Made by a program: the position numbers and the translations under genes
In this document: piece by piece, positions 34,842 to 46,950 of the stretch
Layout: the number at the start of each line of letters is the position of its first letter
Numbering within the stretch: the stretch's first letter is position 1
Source of the DNA: Hirsutella rhossiliensis
Taxonomy: Eukaryota > Ascomycota > Sordariomycetes > Hypocreales > Ophiocordycipitaceae
Assembly: GCF_020360975.1 (NCBI RefSeq)
Contig: NW_025408671.1
Coordinates: 6,324,001-6,388,000, forward strand
DNA: 64,000 bases
Direction: 5' to 3'
Notes under the pieces: generated by a model
What the model saw: the letters and a program-made list of their open reading frames with translations, nothing else
Told to the model about the DNA's origin: nothing
Database searches by the model: none

Positions 34842-35793
34842 TATGAGCCCACGGTCCATGACCCCTGGGCTTAGTGATTAGCATGGGCAGAGGACCGAGT
34901 ACATTTTGGACGTGTTATGAGAATGTGGCACTTTTTACTATTTGGCAAGCATGATGGAGCCGGGAAACCCCGCGGTACATACAAGCCCCGGTCATTCGAG
35001 GCTGTACTGTATCTGGACTCGTGGCGCATTGGACATGATTCTTTAGAATTTCTCCAATCTCAATCTTCTCTTGCTTTCATTCTCGCTTCAAGTATCTTGC
35101 TCAAACGAGGATGGCAAGTGGGTTTCAGAACGACGGCCGTCGGGATGCCCACTAGGTATCAGCACTGGTCCTACTGACTTGTATCCACACAGCTCGGTGC
35201 CGCTGCTGGGGTGACTCGACGAGTCATCCATCCTCTTGCCAGTCTTCACTCAGTGCGCCCAATGCCAATTTGAGAAGTGTCCGGTTCTGTTCCATCTCCT
35301 CCCCGTTCGCCGCCGGTTGATGGGCGCCTGTGGCGGAGAGAAGGGATCTAGTCATTGTACTACGAACACAGTATCGGGAGGTATCCGCAGTTTTGTCGAG
35401 CCCATGTGACTCGTCCGAACGCAAATGGCTCCTTTTGTTCTTCGTTTTGTTTTGTCGTCGCGCACGGCCAAGGTTAAAATGCCCTTGGACTACCTAGGGT
35501 CTGAAGTACAGGCAATTCTGGGTCCTATAGGGCTGTATTATCAAGGCAGGTCGCGAGCCATCCCCGGGCGCGCTTTTGGGGGCGACTGAGCGCCGCCGCC
35601 CATGTCTTGCTGATAAGGTCGCCATTCCCCGGGCCGGCGTCGCCTCCATTGTCGCCAGTGCTCGGAGCCGGCGGCCGTCAATGCTAGCGTGCTTATGTGC
35701 CGGCATTATTTGACCCTGTTTACAGAGTACATTGGAGCTTATCTGGCCACCGGCCTCCCCAATCGCCTGATCGGAGGGCGCTGAGGAGAGAGG

Positions 35794-35999
35794 TATAAAT
35801 AGAGGCCGGGCCAGAACAGCCCCTGAATCCTCCCATTCAGCAAACAGTTATCAGGCATAAAACGAGGGCAGGCCGATTTTCAGGCATGGAGACCGGGGCA
35901 TGGGGTCTGGGGGATCACGTTTCCCTTGCTGTGCCGCGCGTCGGGGCCGTCGCATTGATGATGTGCAAAGGCAAACACCAGACGGTTACGCGTGAATAG
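35794..35999 (+). promoter_or_regulatory. TATA-like element followed by a small ORF
   Basis: TATAAAT at 35794 is followed 92 bp later by an ATG (35886) opening a 37-codon frame that ends at 35999. The peptide has no recognisable feature. This could be a promoter for a non-coding or very short transcript, or chance. Confidence 0.25.
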
Positions 36000-36622
36000 G
36001 GGGTGTAGGGTGAGCGAGTGAGTACCGTGGAATTGGAGGCTTTGTGATTACCAGTTGATTTCCCAACTTGATCGTATCGTGTCCGAGCGAGCCGCCGGCG
36101 CCCTGCATGCCAAGCGGTCATGGCAGGGAGGAATGTGTCCCTGAGAGATGTGCTCCGTACTCGGTACAGGAGACGCAAGCAGAGCCCGCACTGTATTTGC
36201 GGGATCCGTAACTTAGATGCCGGCAGAAACGGCCGTCTTGATGCGATGCTCATGCAAGTAAATTGCCCTGCCACCTCCCTTGGACCCCTTCGATGGGCAC
36301 GGCATATCGCACGGAACCTACGAGACACCTCGAAAAGCCCCTGCTGGTGGGTATCATCTGATAACTCGCCGCCTCTCACCCCTGGTGGCGCAGTCTCTCT
36401 GGATCGACTCGTGCGGCTGTCAGTGGGCTCTGTCTTTGCTGCCGCTGGGGCAATCTGGAACGGCCGACCTTTTCCTCGACAGCGATTACTCGCATGAAAC
36501 GGGGCCGAGGGTGGTTGGATGGGCAGGCATTGGCTGGGACGTGGCGAGACGCGGCGGACCCAACCTGGCGCATGAATGCCGGCCGTCAACAGAGGTCAAC
36601 GGTCACTAAAAATGGCACCCGC

Positions 36623-36654
36623 CCACCATCCCACCATCCCACCATCCCACCATC
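36623..36654. repeat. 8-bp tandem repeat (ccaccatc)
   Basis: Four perfect copies of ccaccatc in the intergenic region upstream of the BAR gene. Confidence 0.9.
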
Positions 36655-37722
36655 CCCACCACTGCCCTCCTGCCTCTCGCCTCTCTTGGCGCGCGCGTCT
36701 TTTGAGTGGTGGTACCCGTAATTATACCCGTACTCCGTACAGCAGGCGGCACGCAGCATTTCGTACAGGTAGGGACATCGTATATCCCATCGTATATCCG
36801 CTGGCCCTCGCCGATCCAGGCTGTTACAGGGGCCGTGGAGGTTGATGCAGGCCGCCCCTCTCCAAGCTGCAGCCAGTACCGGACGGTGAGTTGTACTGTA
36901 GCAGAGCTCATCTCATGTACTCGCACTCAGGCCTCGGCTGATGGGTTGAACAGCTGAACAGCCCTGGAGCATACACGGACGTTGATTCACGGTCAGATCA
37001 TGCACGGCTTGATCACGTAGAGGCGTTGGCATGTCTCCTTCGGGGAAACAGCCTGTTTGCTACAACCTTCTAACACAAAGCGCAGCAAAGTTTCGAGGCT
37101 TACTGCCTGGTGCTACGGCCCGAGTAATGTCTAAAGCCAGGGTAGGGCCGGGTACACCGTGCCCACACACTGTCTCCAGGAGGTGTGCCGCCCCCCGCGC
37201 CCGGGCTTCCTCATTGGTCACCCGCCCCGTCCCCCGTACCTCGCTGCCAATTGTCGTCGGCAAGGTACCTCGTGCATTAGAGCCTACGGCTGTCACCACC
37301 ACGCCGCCACCTGTCTTGTGTACTTTCCCAACCTCGTCTCCTTGCCTTGTTTCCTTGGTTTATTTTGTCTTTGACGACGTCCTCGTCTCCCTCGTTGTCT
37401 GCTCCCATCCATTCATTCCAGCAGAAGCTCCGAAGTCTCTCACGACCCGGCCCCGCGCACCAGACTTTCGTTTTGTCTCCCCATTGTTCAGCCACGTCCC
37501 CCCATGACGTTACCCGGCAGCACCTGAAATTGCACGTCCGTCTCTGATTCTTTATCCACCACCCTCTTGCTCTCGCTCTTACTCTTCCCCTACCCTACCT
37601 GCTCGCTCCTCTGGCCTCCCAGAGACACTGTCCGACCTATCTTCTTCGAAGGCTGAGCGACGCCGAGCAGCACCCACGCCTTCAAACCCTCACAACCCTC
37701 TCCTGCGTACGCGTCATTCGAA

Positions 37723-39034
37723 ATGACCATGGCATTCACCAAAAAGATTGACCGCGCCCGGCAATGGGCCGGCGAAAAGATGGGCGGCGAGGCCCGGACC
37801 AGCCAGTCTGACGAGTTCCAGACGCTCGAGGCCGAGATGGGCATGCGCCAAGCCGGTAAGTCGAGAGCCCTGACCATCCGCCCTGCCATCCACGACTGAC
37901 AGTATCTCTTCTCTCAAACAGGTATGGAGAATCTCCAGAAATCCGCCAGCGTCTACGTCAAATGGGCCTCCCGTCGATGCGATGGCTACGAAGACAAGAA
38001 CCGCAGCACTCCCCTCGCCCTCGTCGGCCGCTCCATGTCCGCCCACGCCAACGAGTTGGAGGCCAACTCCGAGTTCGGCAGCTGTCTTTCCCACGTCGGC
38101 CGCGCCAACGAACGCGTCGCCGATATTCACAGCAGCTACGTCGAAGATGTCTCGACGAGCTGGCTGCAGCATCTTGAGCGGAGCGTCACCATGATGAAGG
38201 AGTACCAGGTACGCCGCACAAACCCCCCACTGGACCAGCCATCACTCGCTAACCCTGTGTCCACAGGCTGCCCGCAAGAAACTCGAAAGCCGCCGCCTTG
38301 CCTACGACGCCAGTCTGGCCAAGATGCAAAAGTCAAAGCGCGACGATTTCCGCGTCGAGGACGAGATGCGCGTCTGCAAGACAAAATTTGACGATTCAAC
38401 CGAGGACGTTCTCCGCAGGATGCAGGACATCAAGGATGCCGAGGTAGACAACGTCAGCGCACTCAACTCGCTCCTTGATGCCGAGCTGGACTTCCATGAG
38501 CGGGCAGCTGAGGAGCTGCGCCGCACTCGCCAGTCCCTCGCCGAGGTCACCCTCTCCGCCCCGGCTTCCCGGGACGGTCTCCACGTGGCTCGGGCTCGTT
38601 CACGCCCAGCCTTGATCGAGCGTATACCGAGCAGCCGTCGTCTCGCTTCCTCGCAAGCCATGCCCCCACCGCCACCACCGCCTCAAACCACCAGACCGTC
38701 CATGGCGAGGGCGTCCACGTTCGCAACGCGCAGAGCCTCTTCCAACACGGCGGCGGCAAGGGCTCCCGCGTTCCCAAGACACACGACCGACACGGCCCTG
38801 CACGGCGGTAGGCTGGATGATGGTTTCAGCGATGATGAGTCGTCGGCTAGCGAGAGCGGAAGTCCGGGCTGGGGGAACCGCAGCATCAGCTCCACGACGA
38901 GCCACGACAGCCTCGCTCGGGTGGCAAGCGCGCCGGCAGCCAAGAAGGGCCGGCCTCCTCCTCCTCCCGTTAACCGGGCCAATAAGCCGCCTCCCCCGCC
39001 TGTGCCTGCACGGAGGGCCCATCTGGGGTGCTGA
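37723..39034 (+). CDS. BAR-domain protein with proline-rich C-terminus
   Basis: Exons 37723-37855, 37922-38208 and 38267-39034 give 395 residues; all introns are GT-AG and frame-consistent. BAR proteins dimerise into curved helical bundles that sense or bend membranes at sites of endocytosis and actin assembly. Residues 1-50 (KKIDRARQWAGEKMGG) form an amphipathic start. The helical BAR region runs to about residue 230 (RSMSAHANELEANSEFGSCL, YVEDVSTSWLQHLER, KLESRRLAYDASLAK, EEL.RTRQSLAEV). After it comes a disordered tail with two polyproline clusters (PPPPPPPQ, KPPPPPVPARR) likely to bind SH3 domains. No SH3 domain follows, unlike some relatives. A second ATG two codons downstream could also serve as start. 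Intact. Confidence 0.88.
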
Positions 39035-39622
39035 GGGAATCTCGTCGCACTGGATGCTCGGGGTGTGTATTATCATAGCAGGCGGCGTGTGCGCACGCGG
39101 CGAAATTGGACGCATATGGGCGCCAATGTACCTATTACTGAGTACTGGATGGATGCGAAGCCCGAAATAGTTTTTACGCAATCTGCTGCATGGGCTGGAT
39201 GGACGGGGGTTAACCTGAAGGCTTCGCTCGAGCAGCGACGGCACACGAAATTGAGCTTGTATCAATATAGGACGGAACTGTTTGTGTTCTGCTTCCCAGG
39301 TGTTGACCCGTGAATTGCAAATGTCGAGTTGATTGAGCCGTGTCCCGTGTTGGGTCGTGGCCTGTGACATGAGTCACGTGCGTCATTAGCCAAGTACTCG
39401 GTTCGGAATGAATGCTTGAGCTCTCGCCAATAACGCGCAGATGCAGCACCATCAGTCCGCGCCTTTATCGCCAACGGACTCGGTCCATCCAAGTGCAATA
39501 CGGTGTCTACATCTCGTGAAAGTCATGTGAAGCACTCCGCCAAATCTTGTGGCGTTCAGACCGCATCCAAGCTCTAACTCCACCGCCAGCCGAGACGAGC
39601 CTCGGGGCTCCCTCCAGACAAA

Positions 39623-40745
39623 ATGGCCACCGAAGACGAACGTTACCGACAATCGAGCCAATTCCGCCTCTGGTCCTTCTCCCCCGGCAGCTTGCAGGAG
39701 CTGCGGGCCAAGACAAACTCCCTCGCCAAGCAGCAAATAACAGCCCGCATGGGCTCTGCCCTCGACTTCCTCACCCCCGATGAAGAGTCGCGGCTCGTCA
39801 AATTCTTCACCGTCGAGCTCATCCGCGCAGCCCAGTTTTGCGAGCTGCCCACCGAGATTCGCTCGACCGCGGCCGTATTCCTGAGACGATTCTACGTCAC
39901 CAATTCGGTCATGACGTACCCGCCGACCGAGCTGCTCAAGACTTGTCTGTTCTTTGGGTGCAAGGCAGAAGGCTTCTACATTCGACTGGCCAAGCTGGCG
40001 GAGAAGTTCCCCAACACTACGAGCGAGCAAATACTGGCGGGCGAGTTCTTGCTGTGCCAGGGCATCCGATTTGCCTTTGATGTGCGGCATCCATTCAGGG
40101 CCTTGGAGGGCGCCATCCTGGAGCTGAGGCGACGGCGGCCGGACGAGGAATCTCGGATTATCAAGGCGCACGCGCGGGCGAGAGAGGTGCTCAAGTTCAG
40201 CGCCTTGCTGACGGACGTCTACTTTCACTTTGCGCCCAGCCAGGTCATGATGGCTGCTCTCCTCCTGGCAGACCCGGGGCTGGTAGATGTTTTACTACCC
40301 AAACCAGACCAGAATGGGGCCGGCGACGGCGGCAGTGATGCTGTTGGGGCATCCACCGACATGTACGAGAAGATTATGACGACGGTTGAAAGCTGCCGCG
40401 CAATGCTCGAGGAGGAACCCCCCGAGAGGATGACTGATCACTGGGGCACGGTGCGTTGACTCTTCCCATGCATCTTACTTGAAAGCACATGTGACTGACT
40501 CTTGACAGGCCGAGGTTGTCAAATCGATGAAACCGCTTAGGAAGAAACTCCAAAAGTGTCGAGATCCGGACCGAGCTGACCTGGTAGGCCTGCAGCGAGC
40601 TAGACGAGAGCAGGCTGCGGGCAAGGTCACAAAGCCTGGCGCAAGCACGGCGAGCGATGCGGCGGTCTTTGGCGACGGTGACCCCAGAGACGTCAAGCGG
40701 AGAAAGGTCGAGGGCGGACCTGATGCGTTTGGGCCGCCGTTATGA
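39623..40745 (+). CDS. ccl1: Cyclin H homologue, TFIIH/TFIIK subunit
   Basis: Exon 1 is 39623-40450 and exon 2 is 40509-40745 (intron GTGCGT...GACAG), giving 354 residues. Cyclin H/Ccl1 activates the CDK7/Kin28 kinase that phosphorylates the RNA polymerase II C-terminal domain and acts within TFIIH in the nucleus. Family-specific features are the N-terminal YRQSSQFRLWSFSP motif, the cyclin box with FFTVELIRAAQFCELPTEI and TAAVFLRRFYVTNSVM, the typical TCLFFGCKAEGFY, and the second fold LLTDVYFHFAPSQVMMAALL. The C-terminal tail is basic and ends with a nuclear-signal-like RRKV. Length and domain order match the family. Intact, single-copy-type housekeeping gene. Confidence 0.9.
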
Positions 40746-41587
40746 CGGGCGCAGTACTTGAATGAATGGTGTCTGCTCCAGAATCATCCGCCATCGAACG
40801 ACTTGAGTCTCAAATTGGTACATCTTGTCTGTTGATCAGGGCAGACGAGCTGGTGTGTCTTTGGGAACGGTGACACACTCGCAAAATCGCGAGCTCGTTA
40901 TTTTGCGGTCCTCGTCAGGACGATATCGGGGGTTCTCACGAGACTGGTCTGGTTTGCGTTGCCATTGGCGAGCAGACGCACACGCTCGCCGGGCACGCTG
41001 TGCGCACAGTTGGCTTAGCCCGGTGACAAGCCTTTGCAGACTTGGCCTTGGCCAGTTGCTGTGGGGACAGGCAGGGTCGATGGCATGGCCGTCGATAGTC
41101 AAACATGACTCTCTACGGGTTCAATATCCCACGACAGAGCCCTGGAAGGCTCATGAGATGTGCGAGCTGGTTCCCGAACGAGAAGCACCGTGTCCAACCC
41201 ACGACGATGGATGATGCGGCTGGGTCATCACGTTTCAAAATCTGGGATCTCGGCCAAGATGCGAATTGTTCTCACAAAGCTGGGCGCCGTCTAAAAGCTA
41301 CTCCTTCTGCTTGCACTTCTTGGCGCGGGCGTGACCATGGCGTTATTGGAAAGCAGCTAGCATCAATCGGAGCAAGTTTGCCTGATGTCATGCGATTGGT
41401 TGGTGATGTCAATGCACTACAGCATGCGGGGGCGTTTACACAAGCGGCTCTCTCGCCTAGGCCACCTTTTTGCCCCTACCGACCTCGTCTTTACGCAAGA
41501 CGCGCCGCGTTGCCCAACTATGAAACCCAACGTCCTCTTGGCGAATGGGGTATCTTGAAACACTAGCAAGTAGAAAGCCCTAAACTC
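40746..41587. other. Intergenic, no gene seen
   Basis: Only a 153-codon plus-strand frame (41105-41566) without any recognisable motif, signal peptide or homopolymer-free codon bias; not annotated as a gene. Confidence 0.4.
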
Positions 41588-42353
41588 CTAGCTAACCAGA
41601 CTGCCAAGCGCAGTAACAGGCTCTGGTACCATGCTCCTCGCGTTTATGAGCCCCGAGTAAAGATATTCAAGAAATTTATTCAGTGTCGTGTCCAGGCCAG
41701 AAATGTCGTCGATTTGTCGCCCTGCCATCCCGGAATCCTCGGAATGCGCTGGCTCAGTCGGATCTGACGTATTTCGTCTCTCATTGGCCTTGAAAGTTTC
41801 ATTGGGGATCTTTTTCGTCTCTCTTAACAAGGCGAGCCCTTCTTTGAGAGCGCTGAGTGCCTCTTCATCAGGCTGACATGGGTCTTTCCAGTCTCCCAAG
41901 TCGGGTTCCCTTTTCGCCGCCAGAGGTTGAACCTCGTCAGCCGCAGTATCATTTGCGCCTTTACGCGAATATCTGCCCGGTAGTCCCGCGGGAGGTACTT
42001 CCTGGTTCCACTGAGTTTGGCCGGCTTTATGAGCTCGACGATACGGGGTAGAATTTTTTTTTTCAGGGGGCATTGTTGAGTATGCGCGTCGAGCGGCTTT
42101 GCAGGTTCAATGGGGTGCTGATGCGCTCATCATCCGTGGTGCCCGGTGCGGGATCGAGCCTGACGGGGGTTTCTCGGCCTGGCTGGCTGGGAACTGGTGC
42201 CGCATCGTTGGCATTCAAGGTCAGCTCGTGGTTTCCTGTCTCCGGCGGGCTTCCGAGAATGGTGCTTCAGTCGACGGATATGCGCCTAGCCGCCACGGCA
42301 GTGCTGAGAACTACCGCGAGGAACATGACAGTGAAGCCAGCCATTCTTCTCAT
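41588..42353 (-). pseudogene. Secreted effector-like protein, broken by a stop and a poly-A frameshift
   Basis: The minus-strand start at 42353 reads MRRMAGFTVMFLAVVLSTAVA, a good signal peptide. Codon 29 is TGA (42269-42267), after which the same frame continues through a Pro/Ser/Thr-rich stretch (SPPETGNHELTLNAND, STRILNNAP). At 42051-42063 a run of ten A (minus strand) shifts the frame. The next frame then runs without a stop for about 155 codons to 41588 (EKKNSTPYRRAHKAGQ, DTTLNKFLEYLYSGLI). Reading these as one gene gives about 255 residues of a secreted, hydrophilic, cysteine-poor protein. Alternatives are a 40-nt intron removing the TGA (donor GTCGAC is poor), or two separate small genes. 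Family not recognised. Confidence 0.5.
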
Positions 42354-43278
42354 CGTGGTTAACGGGGCATAGCTTTCAACTCGGCTCCAATGCTTTTTGA
42401 TTGTGTGTGTGCAGAGAGCAGAGGTAAGCAGAAGCGTGATGTTGCAAGGGCGTGGGCCTTAGGACGTTGAGGTTATCAATGAAGACGGCTTCATCTTATA
42501 CACTTATAAAGAGCGTGCCACGGTGAGCTTGCCGCCATTGCCTCGTAGCGGCATGTCACGCATCGCGCTGTCGCATTTGCACGATTGGCGCTGGCGCTTG
42601 GGCTGTATCGATGCAACTCTTGCCAACCCCGTGGCCAGCGGACCTCGCAACTGATTGCACATGTAGGAAGCACCAGAGCTTCAGTCAACTCTAGTAGACC
42701 AGACCCTCCATCTCGAGCGCTGATCTTGCAAAGCAGACCCTCAGCAGTTTTTGTCGCTGCCAATGACTGGAACCACGTGCTTGACTAGCAAGATTCAATC
42801 ATCGAATCCTTCCCACTCTGGCCGCAGTGTATCGGCAGCAAAGGATCAACAGTAGGAATAAAGGGCACATCTCGTCGAAGATGGCCACTATTTACAGGCA
42901 GTCATGGCTGGAAGAACTAGTAGCAAAAGGGCTGATAGGTCAGTCCCAATGAGCCGCCCCTGGATAAGTTTTTATGGCTGCAACCAGATTCTCGTTTGGT
43001 CCCTACTTGACTATCGAGTATCATGGCCTCAACAATCAACTAGATAGCCCATACCGCCCGCTCCAACACCCCGGGTCTGCCTGGCCGCTGGCTGTCCGGA
43101 AACTACCCACGTGGACGATGCCCTGTGTTCAGACGCGCTAGACTCCCGAGTTATCTAGTCCAGGGCCCGCTGCCGGACTGGAGGATCAGCCTGCTGTAAA
43201 TAGCAGACCACTTTCACTTTATGTACAGCAATGCGAGCCAATGATGTGCTGCTATTTCTACACGTGACTTCGAACCTG

Positions 43279-43461
43279 TTACAGGGTCTCGTGGAGTATA
43301 TAAACGGCAAATAAAACGCTCAAGTCCCAATTTTTCCTGCTCTGCTGAGAAGCATACATGTATGTGTTGCCGGTGCCGGTGCCACTTGGGCCGACGGTGG
43401 CTCCACGCGTATATGCAAGGACGAAGACGAGAAAAGACAATACTGTACATCTTGCATACAT
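43279..43461 (-). CDS. Short signal-peptide ORF (candidate small secreted protein)
   Basis: The ATG at 43461 begins MYARCTVLSFLVFVLAYTRG, a plausible signal peptide, followed by a Gly/Thr-rich stretch and about 60 residues in all. The frame is open further upstream, but that part does not look like protein. The end may be altered by an unrecognised intron. It lies close to two other signal-peptide ORFs on the same strand. Function unknown. Confidence 0.35.
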   Translation of the reverse strand: MYARCTVLSFLVFVLAYTRGATVGPSGTGTGNTYMYASQQSRKNWDLSVLFAVYILHETL

Positions 43462-43589
43462 AGTAAGTGGGCAAGGAAGGTGTCGTGCTCGGTTCTTGGC
43501 TATATCGGAGCCCATTACACCGTCACGGTTCAATTTAGAGTTGAAAACGGAGTTGGGAAGGATCGACGAGCACATAAGTACTGCAGCGT

Positions 43590-43823
43590 CTAGAATGCTC
43601 TGCGGCGTACGCTGATGGGAAAACACCCCAAATCTTGTACAGCATTATCCCAGGGGCTCATTTTTGTCAATATACCGCCGGAAGACATTAAATTAACGCC
43701 ATAGCTGTGGTCAGTTGCTTGTCCCTCGTTGAATTCGCGACATATATCCCAAGTTCGCGACGGGGCCAGTAAAAGGACGGTGGTTATGCAGCACAAGCAG
43801 GTGATTCTAAGCAAAGATTCCAT
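43590..43823 (-). CDS. Short signal-peptide ORF (candidate small secreted protein)
   Basis: The 77-residue frame begins MESLLRITCLCCITTVLLLA, which predicts secretion. The mature part (TWDICREFNEGQATDHS) has few cysteines and no known domain. The second half could be intron or a different frame. It sits 130 bp upstream of the preceding short ORF, in the same orientation. Confidence 0.35.
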   Translation of the reverse strand: MESLLRITCLCCITTVLLLAPSRTWDICREFNEGQATDHSYGVNLMSSGGILTKMSPWDNAVQDLGCFPISVRRRAF

Positions 43824-44576
43824 GCAATTAATCTAGACCCGACATCCACTTGACCGTCCAGCCATTTCATTGCTCGCGCACACGCTCGACTGCTTCACCA
43901 TGCGCCGGCCCACGACATGTGCTTATGTCCACTGGAGCAATTGGTGTCGCGGTTTTGCTTGCCTAGGGATCACGAGATAGCTCTAGTCACGCAGAAGAGT
44001 TGTCCGAGCCTATCTGACACGAGATTGAACCGGACCCCGGCCAGCTGCACGCACCCTCGATCAACCTCTTCGTGGATATTCAGCCGGTTGGTCTTGATGC
44101 CAGGCCTTAACACCTGCTTGGGCCTTCTGCTTTTCAGGGCCGGACCCCTTCGACGGTGCTGTTAGTGGCCCCCAATCACTTTGCGACGCACACTCTATCA
44201 AACCAGACTTGAACTTTCGGTTCTCGTCGTTTCCTCGGCTACCAAGTCCCGCGAAATGCGGATTATACCCAACACGTTTTCATCTTTTCTTCGAATAGTC
44301 ATCGCAGCCCAGGCCCTTCCAACTTCCGGGACACCGTACTTGAACTCAACGAAACTGACTCAAAGCGGACAGAGCGGACAGAACTGTAGAACGGGGGTAG
44401 TGGAGTCCTTGAAATGAGAGCGGCAGAAGCTTGATGAACGACTCTGAGACCGACGCCGCACAGCCATTTGTCCTAAGCCCAAGCAAGAGGAGCGCCCCCA
44501 AAACAGACATCGGAGAGGCAAGAGATGGCTCTGAGATGACATAAAAGGAGCCATCAAATCCTGGAGCAAACCGGCC

Positions 44577-45420
44577 ATGATCATTGAGAAGAAACAGCTT
44601 ACATGGGCTCACCCGGATCAGGCGGAAAGCTTTTCAGCTGCCTCTGAGCTTCAGGATAGCGAGGTTCCTGAGAGGATCTCCCTCTTGGAAAGTGCCATCT
44701 GCCTGAAATCGTTCGGCTCTACAGACGGCGAGGTTGGCTTTATGAACATATTTTGCGTCGATTGCCGGGCTTTTGGCAAAGCAATATTCGCCGGCGGAGC
44801 CAATTGGAATCATTTCGACGGCATTATCAAGGGTAAAGTCAAGCTCCATGCGGACATTATGGTATGCCTCAAGATTGGCGTTGAAGCCCAGGTGAGCCAC
44901 GAAGCCGAGCTTTCTACAGACCTGTTTAGGCTCGGTCTGCCAGGTCTCAGCTACTGTATCGTCACCATTGGCCCGCAACTGTCCGTCAGCTTCCGGGCTT
45001 AAATCCAGGCGGCAGCTGAGGGGAGATTGATTATCGGAGCTGAGATGGCGCTCCTCGACGCCCGCATCGTCTTGGACCTTGTTGATTCCGCGACCGTGGA
45101 AAGCGAAATCAACAGCTTGGAGCCCTACTTTAAGCCCACGCTCGAGGCCGAGGGAGATATCACGTTGTCTGCGATACTAGCATTACTGGTAGGGCTGGAA
45201 CTGGGCCTCTAGGTTGACTCATGGCACAAGTCCGTGCCGGGATAGACAAGCCTTCCAAGTCGCCGGGACCACCACCTTGACGGACGATTCCGGTCTCAAC
45301 GAGACAGACGGTTGCAAGAGCCTAAGTACCTAACTCAGCTTGCGCAATAAACTGCTCATCTATGTCATGGACCTCGCAGTGTGTTATCTACATGGCACCG
45401 GCGACCATGAAATATCTCAT
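44577..45420 (+). pseudogene. Decayed secreted-protein gene (fungal family, unnamed)
   Basis: The plus-strand frame carries SAICLKSFGSTDGEVGF, AIFAGGANWNHFDGIIKG, KVKLHADIMVCLKIGVEA and LGLPGLSYCIVTIGPQLS. A TAA (45001-45003) interrupts the conserved SFRA-x-IQAAAEG region, and the same frame continues to EAEGDITLSAILALLVGL. After a further stop and frame changes, GLNETDGCK, then LRNKLLIYVMDL and HGTGDHEIS are still readable to about 45420. The pattern matches C-terminal halves of large secreted proteins seen in many Sordariomycetes, which I cannot name. With three or more lesions this is a genuine pseudogene rather than a single sequencing slip. Confidence 0.6.
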
Positions 45421-46341
45421 GAGTGCATCCAGTAAGCCTTGCTCGCTGCTCTCGTGGGCTTAAGAAACCCCGATAGCAAGCCACCCCTTAAATTCACATC
45501 AGTTTCGCTAACCTGGCCACTCGAAAGACTACCCCAAGACCGAGAATACGACCAAGGACAGCTCCAGCCTGCGTCCAACTCTGCCGGCCTAAAAGGCAGC
45601 CTTTTGTCACCGTTGTCGTTTTGCGAGCAGCTTGTTGGAAGAAAACTGTTTGATGTAAAACTTGCTGCTCTGCATGCCTCAGGGCAACCTGTACGCCTAT
45701 TGCATTGGTCACTAGAGCCTGGGAGCAAGATGAGGTACAACGACTGAGCTCTGATATGAGGAAAGGACACTGACCGTAAGCAAACCCCACTGTTCTTCCA
45801 ACACGGATTCATGGTGTCCAAACCTCACGCAGGATGTCGACGAGGCTTGGTGCATACTGCCGGGATACCAGGATACTGAAGTGGGTGACAGGTTTGGAAC
45901 AAGGCGTGGGCGTTCCATGGTGTGATGCTGCGTTGGAAGCGGCAGTCCGTTCCTTCATCATCATTACGTTCAAACTCCAAAGTCCCCATGAAATGACCGG
46001 TGCGAAGGAATGAATAGCGATGAGCATTACGGTATTTCAATACGCAACGGCCGACATGGTCGAGAGCTCGACAGCTCAGACATGCAAGCCGCCGCTAGCT
46101 CGTCTAAGCCACGACCGGCAGCGTGCTTTTGGCCTTTGGCGCTGAGCATGTTGCTGACGAATTCGCAGCTTGCTTACGCGTCGGCTGGCAGCGCGATTTC
46201 CATGGCTTGATAAAGGTGCCCGGGGCCACCAAGCACGCCCTCCATCCGCAGTCACCTCCACGTTGGAGCTTGTCCTCGGCCTTGACGCTCCAAAGCAGTA
46301 AACCTCGACCCAAGACAGTTCCCTACGCGTCTGAGTACATC
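45421..46341. other. Intergenic, no gene seen
   Basis: Short overlapping frames only, up to the start of the FMN reductase. Confidence 0.4.
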
Positions 46342-46950
46342 ATGGCGGCAGGGAAGAAGATTGCGCTGGTCACCTGCAGCACCCGCGGCCGTCGTCTCAA
46401 TCCCTTCATCACGAGCTATGTCCAACAAGTGGTGGCTCCCTTGTGGCCCAGCATCACCATCGAAACACTTGACCTGGCAAGCCCTCGTCTGCCCCTCTTT
46501 GACGAGCCGACCACACCGGCCCAGCACCCGCACGACGACCCAACACCGCACTATGCAAGGGAGCACACGAGGGCATGGTCTGCAGCCGTTCGTCAGTACG
46601 ACGGCTTCATATTCGTGACGCCGCAGTACAACTGGAGCGTTCCTGCCAGCCTCAAGAACGCCCTCGACTACCTGTTTCACGAATGGAAAGGCAAACCGGC
46701 GGGCATCGTGTCGTATGGAAGCAGAGGGGGCGGCAAATCGGCGAGCCATTTGCGAGATATTCTTCATGGCTTGCGGATGAAGCCGGCTCCTTCGGCCCCC
46801 GGCCTGACCACTACTCTGGACATGGTTGGCCTTTGCGAAGAGCTGGGCAGCGTCAGGCAAGAGGATAAGGTGCGGTGGAAGGAGGCGGGTGTTGAAGAGC
46901 AGCTGGCAAGCATGATGGAGGAGATGAGGCTGGAACTGTCTGCAGCATAA
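46342..46950 (+). CDS. NADPH-dependent FMN reductase-like flavoprotein
   Basis: A single exon of 202 residues. The family has a flavodoxin-like fold and uses NAD(P)H and FMN to reduce flavins, quinones or azo compounds in the cytosol. The beta 1 strand is KKIALVTCSTRGRRLNPF, with the phosphate-binding loop CSTRGRR in place of the common GSTR-type loop. The flavin-binding signature is FVTPQYNWSVPASLKNALDYL. The second conserved loop is IVSYGSRGGGKSA. The chosen ATG (46342) directly precedes the first strand; the frame is open upstream but without protein character. No defects, in contrast to the neighbouring pseudogenes. Confidence 0.87.
   Translation: MAAGKKIALVTCSTRGRRLNPFITSYVQQVVAPLWPSITIETLDLASPRLPLFDEPTTPAQHPHDDPTPHYAREHTRAWSAAVRQYDGFIFVTPQYNWSVPASLKNALDYLFHEWKGKPAGIVSYGSRGGGKSASHLRDILHGLRMKPAPSAPGLTTTLDMVGLCEELGSVRQEDKVRWKEAGVEEQLASMMEEMRLELSAA

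Larger units (their letters stand above)
34842..37722. other. Long intergenic region upstream of the BAR gene
   Basis: No supported protein gene. It holds a TATA-box-like site with a 37-codon ORF, an 8-bp minisatellite, and a pyrimidine-rich stretch at 37370-37720 that looks like the core promoter and leader of the BAR-domain gene (CT-rich runs are common just upstream of fungal starts). Confidence 0.5.

Noticed and set aside
39452..40228. 258-codon minus-strand frame opposite cyclin H
   Set aside because: The plus strand encodes an unmistakable Ccl1; the minus frame has no recognisable feature.
41105..41566. 153-codon plus-strand frame
   Set aside because: No motif and no codon-bias or splice support; left as intergenic.
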